A DNA stretch of 64,000 bases, from assembly GCA_018267385.1 (NCBI GenBank), contig JAFDYN010000013.1:62001-126000 (forward strand). The letters are read 5' to 3'. Of this stretch, positions 16,724-26,294 are shown piece by piece; position 1 is the first letter of the stretch, and every line of letters begins with the position of its first letter. This stretch comes from Bacteroidota bacterium. Its GTDB lineage: Bacteria; Bacteroidota; Bacteroidia; Chitinophagales; LD1. The position numbers were made by a program, and so were the translations under genes. Below the pieces are notes generated by a model. It made no database searches. It worked only from the letters and a program-made list of their open reading frames with translations, and was not told where the DNA came from.

Positions 16724-17148
16724 GACTGATTTTCGAATAAGCTGAGCCATTCGTTCTCCTTGCTTCGCATGGCAGTTTGTTCCGCTTTGGTCTTGTCTTT
16801 ATAGCCGGCCAGGTGCAGTGCCCCGTGGAATATCACGCGCAGGAGCTCTTCTTCTGGTGCTACCTTGTGCCTTTTAGCATTGTCGGCCACGCGGTCTACG
16901 CTGATGTAGATCTCTGATTCGATGCGGGTATCTGTCTCACTGAGCGGAAAGGTGATGATATCGGTATAGTAGTCGTGCTGAAGAAAACTTCTGTTGATAC
17001 CCAGCAGGTACTCATCTGAGCAAAACACATAGGTAGCAGCTAGCTTTTTGCCAGACTCTTTTTGAAAGGTAGCCGCAATAAATTTTTTGAGAAGCGCTTT
17101 CTTCTCTAACTTAAACGATATGTCCGCATTGTGAAAGGAGATGGGCAT
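16720..17148 (-). CDS. ybeY: Endoribonuclease YbeY
   Basis: YbeY is a zinc-dependent RNase that takes part in 16S rRNA 3'-end maturation and ribosome quality control. The 142-residue length is normal. The core motif is VIFHGALHLAGYKDKTKAEQ, giving two of the three usual zinc histidines (HGALH). The third, normally GYDH, is read here as GYKD. Bacteroidota YbeY proteins that I know share this GYKDK form, so it is lineage-typical and not a loss of function. The conserved N-terminal YLLGINRSFLQHDYYTDIITFPL block is present. The stop converges on the small four-Cys gene. The RsbW-like gene ends 7 bp upstream on the same strand. Confidence 0.92.
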   Translation of the reverse strand: MPISFHNADISFKLEKKALLKKFIAATFQKESGKKLAATYVFCSDEYLLGINRSFLQHDYYTDIITFPLSETDTRIESEIYISVDRVADNAKRHKVAPEEELLRVIFHGALHLAGYKDKTKAEQTAMRSKENEWLSLFENQS

Positions 17149-17155
17149 GAGCCTG

Positions 17156-17569
17156 TCAGATCCTGAACTTCATCTCTACTGTAGAGCCATTGCCGGAGAA
17201 AACGACGAGGTCTGCGAGCTGCATCATAAGAAATACCCCGCGGCCACATGGTTTGTCTATGTTTTCCGGAGCGGTAGGATCTGCGAGATTGTTATAGTCA
17301 AAACCTTTGCCCTGATCCTTGACGGCGAAGGTTAGGTTCTTGCCTCTCTCATCAGGCGTGACAGATATTTCTACTGTCTTGGATGGATCACAGCCATTGC
17401 CATGTATGATAGCATTATTGGCAGCCTCTGTGAGCGAGATGAGGATATTGCCAAATGCATCATCAGCGACATTGTATTTTTCGCGCACTTCCTCTATGAA
17501 GGATTCTACCTGCGCGATATTGTGTGGGTCAGATGTGATCGTGATGCTTTCCAAAGTTGCGATATTCAT
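17156..17569 (-). CDS. ATP-binding protein of the RsbW anti-sigma / serine kinase type
   Basis: The 137-residue protein is a stand-alone GHKL ATPase (HATPase_c_2). The N box is LISLTEAANNAIIHGNGCD, and the G1/G2 boxes are VKDQGKGFDY and CGRGVFLMMQLAD. Such proteins act as anti-sigma factors or serine kinases in partner-switching modules. No STAS anti-anti-sigma partner or sigma factor is next to it, so the target is unknown. Its stop is 7 bp before the ybeY ATG, so the two are likely cotranscribed. The DUF4175 gene ends about 70 bp upstream on the same strand. Confidence 0.85.
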   Translation of the reverse strand: MNIATLESITITSDPHNIAQVESFIEEVREKYNVADDAFGNILISLTEAANNAIIHGNGCDPSKTVEISVTPDERGKNLTFAVKDQGKGFDYNNLADPTAPENIDKPCGRGVFLMMQLADLVVFSGNGSTVEMKFRI

Positions 17570-17638
17570 ACAAATATATAATTGCCCCCGCGTTTAACAA
17601 ATAATTGTGGACAACGGCTTGTTAAAAGCCTATCCGCA

Positions 17639-20600
17639 CTAATTGCTGCCTGCAATAGTTTTAAAATACTTCTCTGCAAGGGTTTTATAGTAGGGTTTCA
17701 GAGCAGGAGGCACTGTTTTGTACCAGTCCACTTCGACCTGTTTCTGCTTCAGATACTCCTCCAGTGATGGTGGCATCTTACGCTCCTGGTCTTTGCCGGT
17801 ATTGGACTCGCGCTCAGGTTTTTCTCCGCGTTCCTTTTCGGCTTTCTCTGCTTCGAGCAGGCGGGTCAGGATCTCCTGCTGCCGACGCTGCATCTCTGTA
17901 GTGATACGTTTATTGACCAAATCTGTTTCATTTTGCTCCATCTGCTGTATGGCCTGGTCCAGTCCTTTCAGGCCGCCCTTGCCTGATTTTTTTTCTTCTG
18001 CATTGAGCCGCTCCAGCTCACGGCGCATCTGTGCCTGCTGTGCAGCCATCTCCGCAAATTGCTTGCTCATGCCATTCTGGCCTTGCTGGCCGGGTTTCTC
18101 GCCAGGTTTTTGTCCCTCGCCTTTTTTCATCTGCTCTGCCAGCTGAGAGATCTTATCTGCCAGCTGTTTCTGCATCTTAGACATATTGGGCAGGCCATTG
18201 CCAGGCTTCTTGCACTTGGAGCACATGCGCGGGGTGCCATCCTTCGGGTTGCTCTGTGACTCCTGCTGCTGCATATCCTGCTGTGTCTCACTGAGCATCA
18301 GCGCCAGATTGTTGTAGCCCGTCATCACGTATTGCTGGTCACCTGCAGCCTTATAGGTATTGCGGTCTTCCATCTCAGCTATAGATTTGCCCAGGTATTT
18401 GTTGATGTCTGTCATTTGCTTTGTCACAAATGATTCTATGCGGAAGACCCTCTTGGCCAGCGCATAGAGGCTATCCTCTACCATCACAGAGTTCTCTTTG
18501 ATACGCTGCTGCTCCTGCATCATGCTCACATACTTCGGAGTGTTGATATTGATGGTCTTGAGCTGGCCCATCAGCTGCTCCTGATCAAAAGAGAGCGACA
18601 GTATGTTTTTGAGCAGCTGGCGTAGTGCTGCCATATCCTCTGATTCTTCCTCCTGCTCCATGCTCTGCTTCATTTTGGCCATTTTCTTAGCAGCCTCTTT
18701 CATATTGCCGGCTGCTGACTTCTGGCTCTTAGATGCTTTTGAGTTTTGATTTTTAGACATGTTTTGCTCAGCATCCTGCTGGTCTTGCCCTGCCTGATTC
18801 ATATCCTGCTCGGCGTTCTTCATGTCCTCGCTGTTTTTCACTTCTTCATTGAGCTTCTTCAGCTCTTCCATTTCCTTCTGCGCATCTTTGGTGTCCTGGC
18901 TTAGCTTCTCCTGTTTATTTTGCAGGTCTTCTTTCTTGCTATTGCCATTGGGGCTGTCTTTGTCATTCTTTTTATCGCCCTTCTGCTCTTTGCTGCTTTG
19001 ATTATCCTTTTTATCTCCGGCCTTCTCGTTCTTTTTGTCTGTTTCGGTCGCCAGCTTTTCCTGGTCTGCAGCTAGTTTTTCCAGCTTGGCTATCTGCTCC
19101 TGCAGCTTCTGGTCAAACTCCAGCTTTTTGAAAAGCTCCAGCATCCTATCCAGCTCCTTCTCAATTTTTTCATTATTAGCCTTCATGTCTTCCATCTTGT
19201 CGATGGCGTCTTTCTTGGTCATCTCATCGAGCATCTTTTCCAGCTTCTCCATGAGCTTTTTCATTTCATCGTTCATCACATTATTGGCCAGGTCCTGTAG
19301 CTGTTTTTGCTTTTCTTTAATGCTTTCGTCGAGATCTTTAAACTCATTCTGCTTCTCATTATTTTTACTGAACTTGTCCTTCATCTCTGACAGCTCTTTT
19401 TGCAGGTCCTTTTGTTTCTGCATCATATCTACCATATTCTTCTTGTCGTCCCAGTTCAGGTTCTTTTTATCCATCATTTTGTCCTGCATGTCCTGGAGTT
19501 TATTCTTCAGGTCATGGGCGTCTTTCATGGTCTGCTTGATATCGTCTTTGATCTCCTTATTGTCCTGCGCCAGCTGCTTGTCTATCTCCTTCATCGTTGG
19601 CATATCAAACTTCATCAGTGCCGATTTCATAGACTTACTACCGTGTATGCCGTCATTATCCCACACCTCAAAGTAGTAGCTCATACGATCGCCGGGTTTG
19701 ATACCCAGCTCAGACATATTCCAGTAATAGTTGAATCGCGACGCCGCGCCCGGTGTGAATGGGACATCCAAGGACTTTGACACGTTGCCGGCGCCGGAAT
19801 CGGCACGCTCTATCTGATAGTTGAAAGTAAGCCTGCGCAAGCCATAGTCATCAGATATATCTCCGAGGTAGTAGAAGTAATGATCGTTGGCAGAGTCGCG
19901 GTTTTCCTGCACATTGATCACAGGATACAGGTCTGGCACCACAGTCAGCGAGTAGAAGACAGAGTCTGCATCTTTTACCTCTGCGTTTGAAACTTTGATG
20001 CCATAGCTGCCTCCTTGCAGCGCAGTCTTGGTAAATGTAAAAAGGCCATCTCCTGCACGCTTGGTCGCATAGAGGCTGTCGCCGAGTTTAAAGGTGATAT
20101 CTTCTGTATTGCGCGCATCAAAGCGCCACACGAGGCGCGTGCCATAGGGCACAGTGAGGTCGCCTACATTTTTGATCTTTTCATTTTGTTTGCCCGTATA
20201 GGCAGGATACTCTGCAGCGATCTCAAAGCCTGATACCACGGGTTTAGCCGTGACATTCAGCGCAAATTCTTTTGACTTAAATCCATTGGCACTGAGGTGA
20301 AAAGGCGTCGTCTTCTGCACATTCACAAACTCATGTACAAAGAGGTTCTTTTCTTTCTGGCGGAGCTTAAAGATGCCGCTCTCGGTCTCCAGATACATCT
20401 CACTCGGCTGAGCATCGCCGGTGGTGGTCACCTCCAGGTCATAGTTGTCAAACTGCAGCGCCGCGAGGTTCTTATTCTTTACCACGAAGTGGAACGGCGC
20501 TTCTTTTTCAAACGTCGTGTCGTTGTGATAGAGGCGTTTTGTACCCTGCCGGATAATATTTGGTGCCGCTATGATGATGAAAAGGAAAAGCAGCACCGGC

Positions 20601-21088
20601 GGCACGAGAAACTTAGCATAGCGGCGATTCTGACGCAGGTCTATTGCATTGGTAAACGTGATCGGCTTCAGCTCTGTGATCTTCTGATTGATACTTGCAT
20701 TGACCAGAGAGTAGTCTTCGAGTGTAGCGAGTTTTTTGAGCTGTAGCACATTGAGTAGCTTGTCCCTCACCTCACCAAAGTGGCTTCCAATGATATTGGC
20801 CGCCTGCTCGTGTGATATTACTTTGCCCAGCCTGTACTGATGCAGCAGCGGCAGCACGAGAAACCTGCCGACAAAGGCAAGAGAGGAAAGGATAAAGCCA
20901 AAGAAAAGCACTTTGCGCAGACCTGGCGAGAGATAGAGGTAGTACTCCATCAGATTGATAGCCAGGAAGAAGCCGAGTACATAGATGACAGAGAAGATGC
21001 CACCACGGATCGCCTCGTTGGTATAGTACTTACGGATAAAGCGATCGAGGTTCTCGATCAGCGACTGATATTGACGATTGATTTCCAC
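17639..21088 (-). CDS. DUF4175 family protein, giant membrane-anchored coiled coil
   Basis: The 1149-residue protein has two or three N-terminal membrane helices (GGIFSVIYVLGFFLAINLM; VLFFGFILSSLAFVGRFLVL; a third near 165-180). A beta-rich, probably periplasmic Ig-like region follows (about 200-500). Residues about 510-1100 are an extremely charged coiled coil rich in Lys, Glu, Gln and Met (for example MKDAHDLKNKLQDMQDKMMD). A CSKCKK motif near residue 970 could bind a metal. This is the DUF4175 architecture, common in Bacteroidota, with no settled function. The start codon is GTG; I see no in-frame ATG upstream before a stop, and the next Met is inside the first helix. Confidence 0.85.
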   Translation of the reverse strand: MEINRQYQSLIENLDRFIRKYYTNEAIRGGIFSVIYVLGFFLAINLMEYYLYLSPGLRKVLFFGFILSSLAFVGRFLVLPLLHQYRLGKVISHEQAANIIGSHFGEVRDKLLNVLQLKKLATLEDYSLVNASINQKITELKPITFTNAIDLRQNRRYAKFLVPPVLLFLFIIIAAPNIIRQGTKRLYHNDTTFEKEAPFHFVVKNKNLAALQFDNYDLEVTTTGDAQPSEMYLETESGIFKLRQKEKNLFVHEFVNVQKTTPFHLSANGFKSKEFALNVTAKPVVSGFEIAAEYPAYTGKQNEKIKNVGDLTVPYGTRLVWRFDARNTEDITFKLGDSLYATKRAGDGLFTFTKTALQGGSYGIKVSNAEVKDADSVFYSLTVVPDLYPVINVQENRDSANDHYFYYLGDISDDYGLRRLTFNYQIERADSGAGNVSKSLDVPFTPGAASRFNYYWNMSELGIKPGDRMSYYFEVWDNDGIHGSKSMKSALMKFDMPTMKEIDKQLAQDNKEIKDDIKQTMKDAHDLKNKLQDMQDKMMDKKNLNWDDKKNMVDMMQKQKDLQKELSEMKDKFSKNNEKQNEFKDLDESIKEKQKQLQDLANNVMNDEMKKLMEKLEKMLDEMTKKDAIDKMEDMKANNEKIEKELDRMLELFKKLEFDQKLQEQIAKLEKLAADQEKLATETDKKNEKAGDKKDNQSSKEQKGDKKNDKDSPNGNSKKEDLQNKQEKLSQDTKDAQKEMEELKKLNEEVKNSEDMKNAEQDMNQAGQDQQDAEQNMSKNQNSKASKSQKSAAGNMKEAAKKMAKMKQSMEQEEESEDMAALRQLLKNILSLSFDQEQLMGQLKTININTPKYVSMMQEQQRIKENSVMVEDSLYALAKRVFRIESFVTKQMTDINKYLGKSIAEMEDRNTYKAAGDQQYVMTGYNNLALMLSETQQDMQQQESQSNPKDGTPRMCSKCKKPGNGLPNMSKMQKQLADKISQLAEQMKKGEGQKPGEKPGQQGQNGMSKQFAEMAAQQAQMRRELERLNAEEKKSGKGGLKGLDQAIQQMEQNETDLVNKRITTEMQRRQQEILTRLLEAEKAEKERGEKPERESNTGKDQERKMPPSLEEYLKQKQVEVDWYKTVPPALKPYYKTLAEKYFKTIAGSN

Positions 21089-21282
21089 TATTCTGTTTTG
21101 CTCATATGCCTCTTAATAACGCTAAAACGCGACTCAAAGACAGACTACACCTAATAATAGCTCCGAATTTAGTGCAAAAAGGGACAGGTAGGGTGTTAAG
21201 CATTGTTACCAGAGCCGCTATCGCACTCCGGCTACCACTGCAGAGAGACGAAAAGGAGTCATAAATCAGAAACCGTAGTGAC

Positions 21283-22425
21283 TTACATACTGACCGGCGC
21301 TACAGCTTCCAGTACCTGCTTGTAATAGCCCTCATATACCGGTAGTATTTGCTCGATATCAAAACGTCTGGCCTGGCTGTAGGCGTTTTTCTTGAATTGC
21401 TGCAGACGACCCTCATCGCTAAGGATGTAGATGGCGTTTCGCGCCATGTCGGCCACGTCTCCCACCGGGCTCAGAAATCCTGTCTCTCCGTGAATGTTGA
21501 TCTCAGGTATGCCACCCGCATTAGACGATATCACGGGCACCTCGCAGGCCATCGCCTCCAGTGCTGCCAGGCCAAAGCTCTCCTGCTCAGATGGCAGAAC
21601 AAAGAGATCTGCTATAGCCAGCAGGTCCTCTATTGCATCCTGCTTGCCCAGAAAGCGGACCTCATCACAATTGCCCAGCTCGCGGCAGAGTCGCTCGCAG
21701 TTGGCTCGCTCTGGTCCATCCCCTACCAGGAGCAGCTTGCACGGTATCTGCTTTACTACTTTGTCAAACATCATGACCACATCCTCTACGCGCTTTACCT
21801 TGCGGAAATTGGATACGTGCATGATGATCTTTTCACCTCCCGGTGCGATGGCTTTTTTGAAGTGCTCCTTGTTGGTTTTTTTGAAACGTGCAAAGTCTAT
21901 GAAGTTGGGTATCACCTCTATATCCTTGCGTAGCTTAAAATTGGCCAGTGTTTCGTCTTTCAGGCTTTGAGACACGGAGGTGATACCATCAGAGTGGTTG
22001 AGCGAGTATTCTACCACAGGCCTGTAGCTGGGGTCGCGGCCCACCAGCGTGATATCTGTACCGTGTAGCGTGGTGACAAATGGTATGGTGACGCCCTCTT
22101 CGCGCAGTATAGATTTGGCCATCAGCGCAGCGGAGGCATGGGGTATGGCATAGTGTACGTGCAGTATGTCCAGCTTTTCAAACTTAACCACATCCACGAT
22201 CTTGCTGGCCAAGGCAGACTCGTACGGCTGATACTGAAAGAGCGGGTAGTCCAGAGCAGACACCTCATGATAGAAGACATTCTCGTGAAAGCTATCCAGC
22301 CGCACAGGCTCGCTGTAGGTGATGAAGTGCACCTTGTGCCCCTCACGTGCCAGTGCCATGCCCAGCTCTGTGGCTACTACTCCGCTACCGCCATAGGTAG
22401 GATAACAAACGATGCCAATTTTCAT
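21283..22425 (-). CDS. bshA: N-acetyl-alpha-D-glucosaminyl L-malate synthase BshA
   Basis: BshA is the GT4 glycosyltransferase that joins GlcNAc from UDP-GlcNAc to L-malate, the first step of bacillithiol synthesis. The 380-residue protein begins MKIGIVCYPTYGGSGVVATELG, the BshA signature. It contains PFVTTLHGTDITLVG, VIPNFIDFARF, and the GT4 EX7E block (PSEQESFGLAALEAMACEVPVI). Bacillithiol needs cysteine for its last step, which links this gene to the cysE-cysK operon about 23 kb away; bshB and bshC are not in the window. It is divergent from a fatty-acid desaturase. A TTG/TACATTTG promoter lies just upstream. Confidence 0.93.
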   Translation of the reverse strand: MKIGIVCYPTYGGSGVVATELGMALAREGHKVHFITYSEPVRLDSFHENVFYHEVSALDYPLFQYQPYESALASKIVDVVKFEKLDILHVHYAIPHASAALMAKSILREEGVTIPFVTTLHGTDITLVGRDPSYRPVVEYSLNHSDGITSVSQSLKDETLANFKLRKDIEVIPNFIDFARFKKTNKEHFKKAIAPGGEKIIMHVSNFRKVKRVEDVVMMFDKVVKQIPCKLLLVGDGPERANCERLCRELGNCDEVRFLGKQDAIEDLLAIADLFVLPSEQESFGLAALEAMACEVPVISSNAGGIPEINIHGETGFLSPVGDVADMARNAIYILSDEGRLQQFKKNAYSQARRFDIEQILPVYEGYYKQVLEAVAPVSM

Positions 22426-22440
22426 GATGTGATATTAATG

Positions 22441-22468
22441 CAAATGTAATGAACCAATGTTATAACAA
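22441..22468 (-). promoter_or_regulatory. Promoter of bshA
   Basis: On the minus strand a TTG (22468-22466) is followed after 17 bp by TACATTTG (22448-22441), a full match to the Bacteroidota TAnnTTTG -7 element. The ATG of bshA is 16 bp beyond it, so the 5' untranslated region should be only about 10 nt. Confidence 0.65.
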
Positions 22469-22563
22469 GATTGCGCCCGCTCGCCTATAAAAACGTATCG
22501 ACTGCCGTGACCTGACCAGCCTGCGCATACCGTTGCACTATATTGCGCGTTCAGTTTTCTACT

Positions 22564-23460
22564 ATGCTGAAATTCAAAGCCGATCTGCGGGTCCTGCTAT
22601 ACTTTGCCATCATCACTGCCATGTTTGCGGCGCAGTGGTACTATGGCTTTGACCTGCACAGCCCTCTCTCCTGGGTCGCCTATATCTTGTACCTGCACTT
22701 TGCTGTATCAGTAGCTGTGATCACGCACAATCACAACCACATCAACATCTGGACCAATAAGACCCTCAACATACTGACGGACTGGTGGCTCACTGTATTT
22801 TACGGACTGCCGATATTCGTATGGATACCTACTCACAATCGCAACCACCATCGCTACAACAATAAAGAGGGCGATGTGACCCGCACCTATCGCCATACGG
22901 AAGACAATGACCTGACCTCTCTGCTGATGTACCCCACTATCAGTGGCAAGAACCAGATGAAGGAAAGTATCTTGCCATATATGCGCGAACTGAAGGAGAA
23001 AAACCCCGCTCAGTACCGCGAAAACTGGATGCAGCTGGCTGTCCTGCTGATCTGGATGGTCGTCTTCTTTGTGTGGAACTGGAAAAAGGCGCTTTTGTTC
23101 ATCCTGATCCCGCAGCAGGTGTCACAGCTCACTGTCATTGTGTTTAACTATGTGCAGCACGTGCATGCCGACGAGATGTCTGAGTGGAACCATAGCCGCA
23201 ATTTCTCATGGGTCAATCTATTCCTCTTCAATAATGGCTACCACACTATACACCATTACCGCGCCTCGCTGCACTGGAGCCAGGCGCCGGAGGAGCACGC
23301 TAAAATAGCGCATCTCATCTCGCCGGATCTGTATGAGACCAGCTTCTGGGGCTATCTGGGCAAGACCTATATCCTAAGCATCTTCATGGATAAATACAAG
23401 TCCAACTCTATGAGGTTGGAGAGGAAGGCACGCGAGGCCAGCGAGGCTAAGGCGGCGTAA
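22564..23460 (+). CDS. Fatty acid desaturase
   Basis: This integral-membrane di-iron desaturase has three histidine boxes: HNHNH near residues 55-59, HNRNHH at 91-96, and HTIHH near 228. Hydrophobic segments flank them (LLYFAIITAMFAAQWYYG; LAVLLIWMVVFFVWNW). The 298-residue length is normal for bacterial acyl-lipid desaturases. I chose the ATG giving MLKFKADLRVLLYF; a TTG seven codons upstream is in frame but gives no better N-terminus. It would introduce double bonds into membrane acyl chains, with unknown position specificity. It is divergent from bshA and followed after 45 bp by a lipoprotein gene. Confidence 0.88.
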   Translation: MLKFKADLRVLLYFAIITAMFAAQWYYGFDLHSPLSWVAYILYLHFAVSVAVITHNHNHINIWTNKTLNILTDWWLTVFYGLPIFVWIPTHNRNHHRYNNKEGDVTRTYRHTEDNDLTSLLMYPTISGKNQMKESILPYMRELKEKNPAQYRENWMQLAVLLIWMVVFFVWNWKKALLFILIPQQVSQLTVIVFNYVQHVHADEMSEWNHSRNFSWVNLFLFNNGYHTIHHYRASLHWSQAPEEHAKIAHLISPDLYETSFWGYLGKTYILSIFMDKYKSNSMRLERKAREASEAKAA

Positions 23461-23505
23461 GGACTCTTTCTCAACTTACCATTTGTTTATATTTATCGGT
23501 ATCAA

Positions 23506-24294
23506 ATGAATACCGTGAGATCCTTTTTTATTGTCGTGGTTTTGATCTGGCTACTAGAATCGTGCGGAGGGCGAGGAGCGCGGCAGGAAGAGGTTTTGCC
23601 AAAAGTCGCCGATACAAAATCTGTAATACGGTCCGATAGCGTGCCGGGCAATCATATCATCAACTGGATGGACTACTGTCCCGACAGTGTAAAAAGCTGT
23701 GGAGCATATGTAGATCCGGTGGATGACACGATCACTTATAAGCTGGTATCGGGAAGGGTTTACACCGATACTGCCAATAATGCTTTTGTTTTATCCATGT
23801 ATCAGGATCCAAAATCATTAGAAAGCGATACTAGCCTATTTGTAGAGTACTATCAAGGTGTTTCTGACGAAATTGACCTGCAATCATACCGGGTGATCAG
23901 TAGTGATTACATTACCACAAAGGGAAAGGTTTATCTGTGGTGGGGAGATATGCAGCACTATTACCTGGTGGCAGTCCGGGATGCTGATCCGAAAACCTTT
24001 CAGCCGTTTGATAAAATAGCGGGAGGAACAGATAAGCACCATGTGTTTTATGGTGGTCCGCCACATGGGTTTGACATCATTGCCGGTGCCGACCCTCGAT
24101 CTATCAGAATCTTCAATCCTAAAAGGGGCTGCTGGAACTGCGGCAATTGCTACTTTACAGATGAGCGATCCGTGTTCTTTGGCATCCAAAAGATCAAAGG
24201 GGCTGATGCTAAAACATTTAAACTGATTGATAAAGACCGTATAGATGCTGAGGATAAAAACCATAAGTATTTTGATGGAGTGATAGTAAAGTAA
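23506..24294 (+). CDS. DKNYY-family lipoprotein
   Basis: The 262-residue protein starts with a lipoprotein signal (MNTVRSFFIVVVLIWLLESC, lipobox LLES-C20). The body has DKNYY-type repeats: ITTKGKVYLWWGDMQHYYLV, GGTDKHHVFYGG, GADPRSIRIFNPK, YFTDERSVFFGIQKIKGADAKTF, and the terminal AEDKNHKYFDGVIV. In this family each unit couples a Tyr-rich strand with a GAD-x-x-(S/T)F turn. A WNCGNC pair near residue 210 might form a disulphide or bind a metal. The family is widespread but has no known function; anchoring to the envelope is expected. It sits between the desaturase and mutL on the same strand. Confidence 0.78.
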   Translation: MNTVRSFFIVVVLIWLLESCGGRGARQEEVLPKVADTKSVIRSDSVPGNHIINWMDYCPDSVKSCGAYVDPVDDTITYKLVSGRVYTDTANNAFVLSMYQDPKSLESDTSLFVEYYQGVSDEIDLQSYRVISSDYITTKGKVYLWWGDMQHYYLVAVRDADPKTFQPFDKIAGGTDKHHVFYGGPPHGFDIIAGADPRSIRIFNPKRGCWNCGNCYFTDERSVFFGIQKIKGADAKTFKLIDKDRIDAEDKNHKYFDGVIVK

Positions 24295-24327
24295 ACTGAC
24301 ACAGTCTGCTTTCCCTTGATTTTTCCC

Positions 24328-24335
24328 TACCTTTG
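24328..24335 (+). promoter_or_regulatory. -7 element upstream of mutL
   Basis: TACCTTTG followed by CA is an exact match to the TAnnTTTG element and lies 13 bp before the mutL ATG at 24349. I see no TTTG/TTG at the usual 17-21 bp upstream, so the call rests on the -7 box alone. The element lies inside an upstream in-frame extension of mutL, which supports the shorter start. Confidence 0.5.
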
Positions 24336-24348
24336 CAGCCCGTTTTTT

Positions 24349-26193
24349 ATGGCTGACAAGATCCAACTCCTCCCAGATGTAATCGCAAATCAGATCGCCG
24401 CAGGTGAGGTGATACAGCGCCCGGCATCGGCTATCAAGGAGCTGATGGAAAACTCCATAGACTCTGGTGCTACGCACATCAAAGTGATCGTCAAAGGTGC
24501 CGGTAAAACCCTCCTGCAGGTCATAGACAATGGCTCGGGCATGAGCGAGACGGATGCGCGCATGTGCTTTGAGAAGCATGCTACGTCAAAGATCCGCACG
24601 GCAGATGACCTCTTTGACATCCGTACAATGGGCTTCCGTGGGGAGGCGCTGGCCTCTATCGCAGCTATCGCGCAGGTAGAGCTGAGGACACGGCTGCATG
24701 GCGAGGCACTCGGCACCTCTATCGACATAGAGGGCATGAAGGTGACCCGACAGGAGCCCTGTCAGACACCGGAGGGCACCTCTATATGTGTCAAGAACCT
24801 CTTCTTCAATGTGCCTGCCCGCCGCAACTTCCTGAAGTCTGATCCGGCGGAGCTAAAGAACATCATAGAGGAGTTTACACGGATAGCATTAGCGCATCCG
24901 GCTGTCGGCTTCCAGTTTTATAGCAATGATCAGGAGCTCTTTCACTACCGCGCGGGCAATCTGAAGCAGCGCATATGCGCCATCTTTGATGACCGGTATG
25001 CCTCTCAGATCGTGCCTGTAGAGGAGGTGACCTATGCGCTGACAGTCAAGGGTTTTGTAGGCAAGCCGGAGTTTGCCAAGAAGACGCGAGGAGAGCAGTA
25101 CATCTTTGTCAACAAGCGGTATATCAAGTCGCCATACCTGCATCACGCCATCATGGCGGCCTATGAGCAGATGCTTCCTAAGGATGCTTTCCCGTTCTAC
25201 GTACTCTTTCTGGATATAGACCCCAAGCGGATAGATATCAATGTGCATCCGCAGAAGTACGAGATCAAGTTTGATGATGACAAGCTGGCCTACACCTTCG
25301 TGAGCCTGGCTGTGAAACACGGGCTAGGGGCCTACAGCGTATCGCCCTCGCTCGACTTTGACCAGGAGGACCATCTGAATAAGAACAAGACCTTTGACCA
25401 GGTGCCGGGATGGATAGCCGGTACGACCAATGGTGCGCCGAGAAATATAGAGCGGGTGCTGAACCCTGAGACGATCGCGTCTCAACGCCCCAGGACTGAC
25501 GCACGCGAGCAGTCTAATATCCGCAACTGGGAGACCGTCTTTCAAAATGCAGCACCGGCACAAAAGGCAGAGAAACAGGAGAGCCTGATACAGCCACAGG
25601 ACGATGATACCCTGCTGCACAAAGAGGTAGCGGTGCCCTATCAGCTCCACAGGCGCTATATCGTATCACATATCAAGTCCGGCTTCATCCTCATAGACCA
25701 GCAGGCGGCGCATGAGCGCATCCTCTTTGAGCGGTATATACAGCAGATGGCGCACAATAACGGCTCCAGCCAGCGTCAGCTTTTCCCTCAGACCATAGAG
25801 CTGAATGCAGAGGATACTGAGGTGATGCACGAGATGCTGGCCGATGTCAATGCGCTAGGCTTTGAGATACAGGAGTTTGGCAGGCAGAGCTTTGTGATTC
25901 ACGCCTTCCCGTCAGATATCACTGCCGGCGGCGAGCGCCAGATCATAGAGGAGCTGCTGGAGCAATACAAAAAAAGCCAGTCCGTATCTAAGCTAAACAA
26001 GCGCGAAAGCCTGGCCCGTACGCTGGCCTCCGGCAGCGCTATCAAACCCGGCAAGGTGCTGAGTGAGAAGGAGATGACGAGCCTGATAGATGAGCTCTTT
26101 GCCTGTGAGAAGCCCTACACAGCTCCCGGCGGCAATTTTACCTTTGTCAGTTTCACGCTAGATGAGCTGGCCAGGCGTTTTGAAAATAAGTAG
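24349..26193 (+). CDS. mutL: DNA mismatch repair protein MutL
   Basis: MutL couples mismatch recognition by MutS to strand incision. The 614-residue protein has the N-terminal GHKL ATPase (IAAGEVIQRPASAIKELMEN, then DNGSGM and TMGFRGEALASI), the transducer domain with YIFVNKRYIKSPYL, a Pro/Gln-rich linker (about 350-430), and a C-terminal dimerisation domain (LIDQQAAHERILFERY). The C-terminus has QAAHERILFE but no DQHAx2Ex4E endonuclease signature exactly as in latent-nuclease MutL: here it reads DQQAAHERILFE, with Q for the first H. I cannot say from sequence whether it is a nuclease. The start MADKIQLLP is chosen over an upstream ATG because a TACCTTTG -7 element precedes it. Confidence 0.95.
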   Translation: MADKIQLLPDVIANQIAAGEVIQRPASAIKELMENSIDSGATHIKVIVKGAGKTLLQVIDNGSGMSETDARMCFEKHATSKIRTADDLFDIRTMGFRGEALASIAAIAQVELRTRLHGEALGTSIDIEGMKVTRQEPCQTPEGTSICVKNLFFNVPARRNFLKSDPAELKNIIEEFTRIALAHPAVGFQFYSNDQELFHYRAGNLKQRICAIFDDRYASQIVPVEEVTYALTVKGFVGKPEFAKKTRGEQYIFVNKRYIKSPYLHHAIMAAYEQMLPKDAFPFYVLFLDIDPKRIDINVHPQKYEIKFDDDKLAYTFVSLAVKHGLGAYSVSPSLDFDQEDHLNKNKTFDQVPGWIAGTTNGAPRNIERVLNPETIASQRPRTDAREQSNIRNWETVFQNAAPAQKAEKQESLIQPQDDDTLLHKEVAVPYQLHRRYIVSHIKSGFILIDQQAAHERILFERYIQQMAHNNGSSQRQLFPQTIELNAEDTEVMHEMLADVNALGFEIQEFGRQSFVIHAFPSDITAGGERQIIEELLEQYKKSQSVSKLNKRESLARTLASGSAIKPGKVLSEKEMTSLIDELFACEKPYTAPGGNFTFVSFTLDELARRFENK

Positions 26194-26294
26194 CCGTAAG
26201 GCCAGACTATCCGCTATAAGTTCTTTCTTTATGTTGCGCAAAAGGTTCTTATTGTAACGCATTGGTGCTTTTTGCGTAAAATCATTGCTGCACT

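Noticed and set aside
16507..16740. 77-codon frame overlapping the four-Cys protein
   Set aside because: It lacks any motif and runs across the gene end into ybeY; the other frame with paired CxxC is the better reading.
16790..16860. Third zinc histidine of YbeY replaced (GYKD for GYDH)
   Set aside because: Other Bacteroidota YbeY proteins I know have the same form; this is lineage-typical rather than damage.
26233..26279. Inverted words TTGCGCAAAA and TTTTTGCG between mutL and the kinase gene
   Set aside because: Arms are imperfect and 26 bp apart, without a T-run at the end; neither a terminator nor an operator can be supported.
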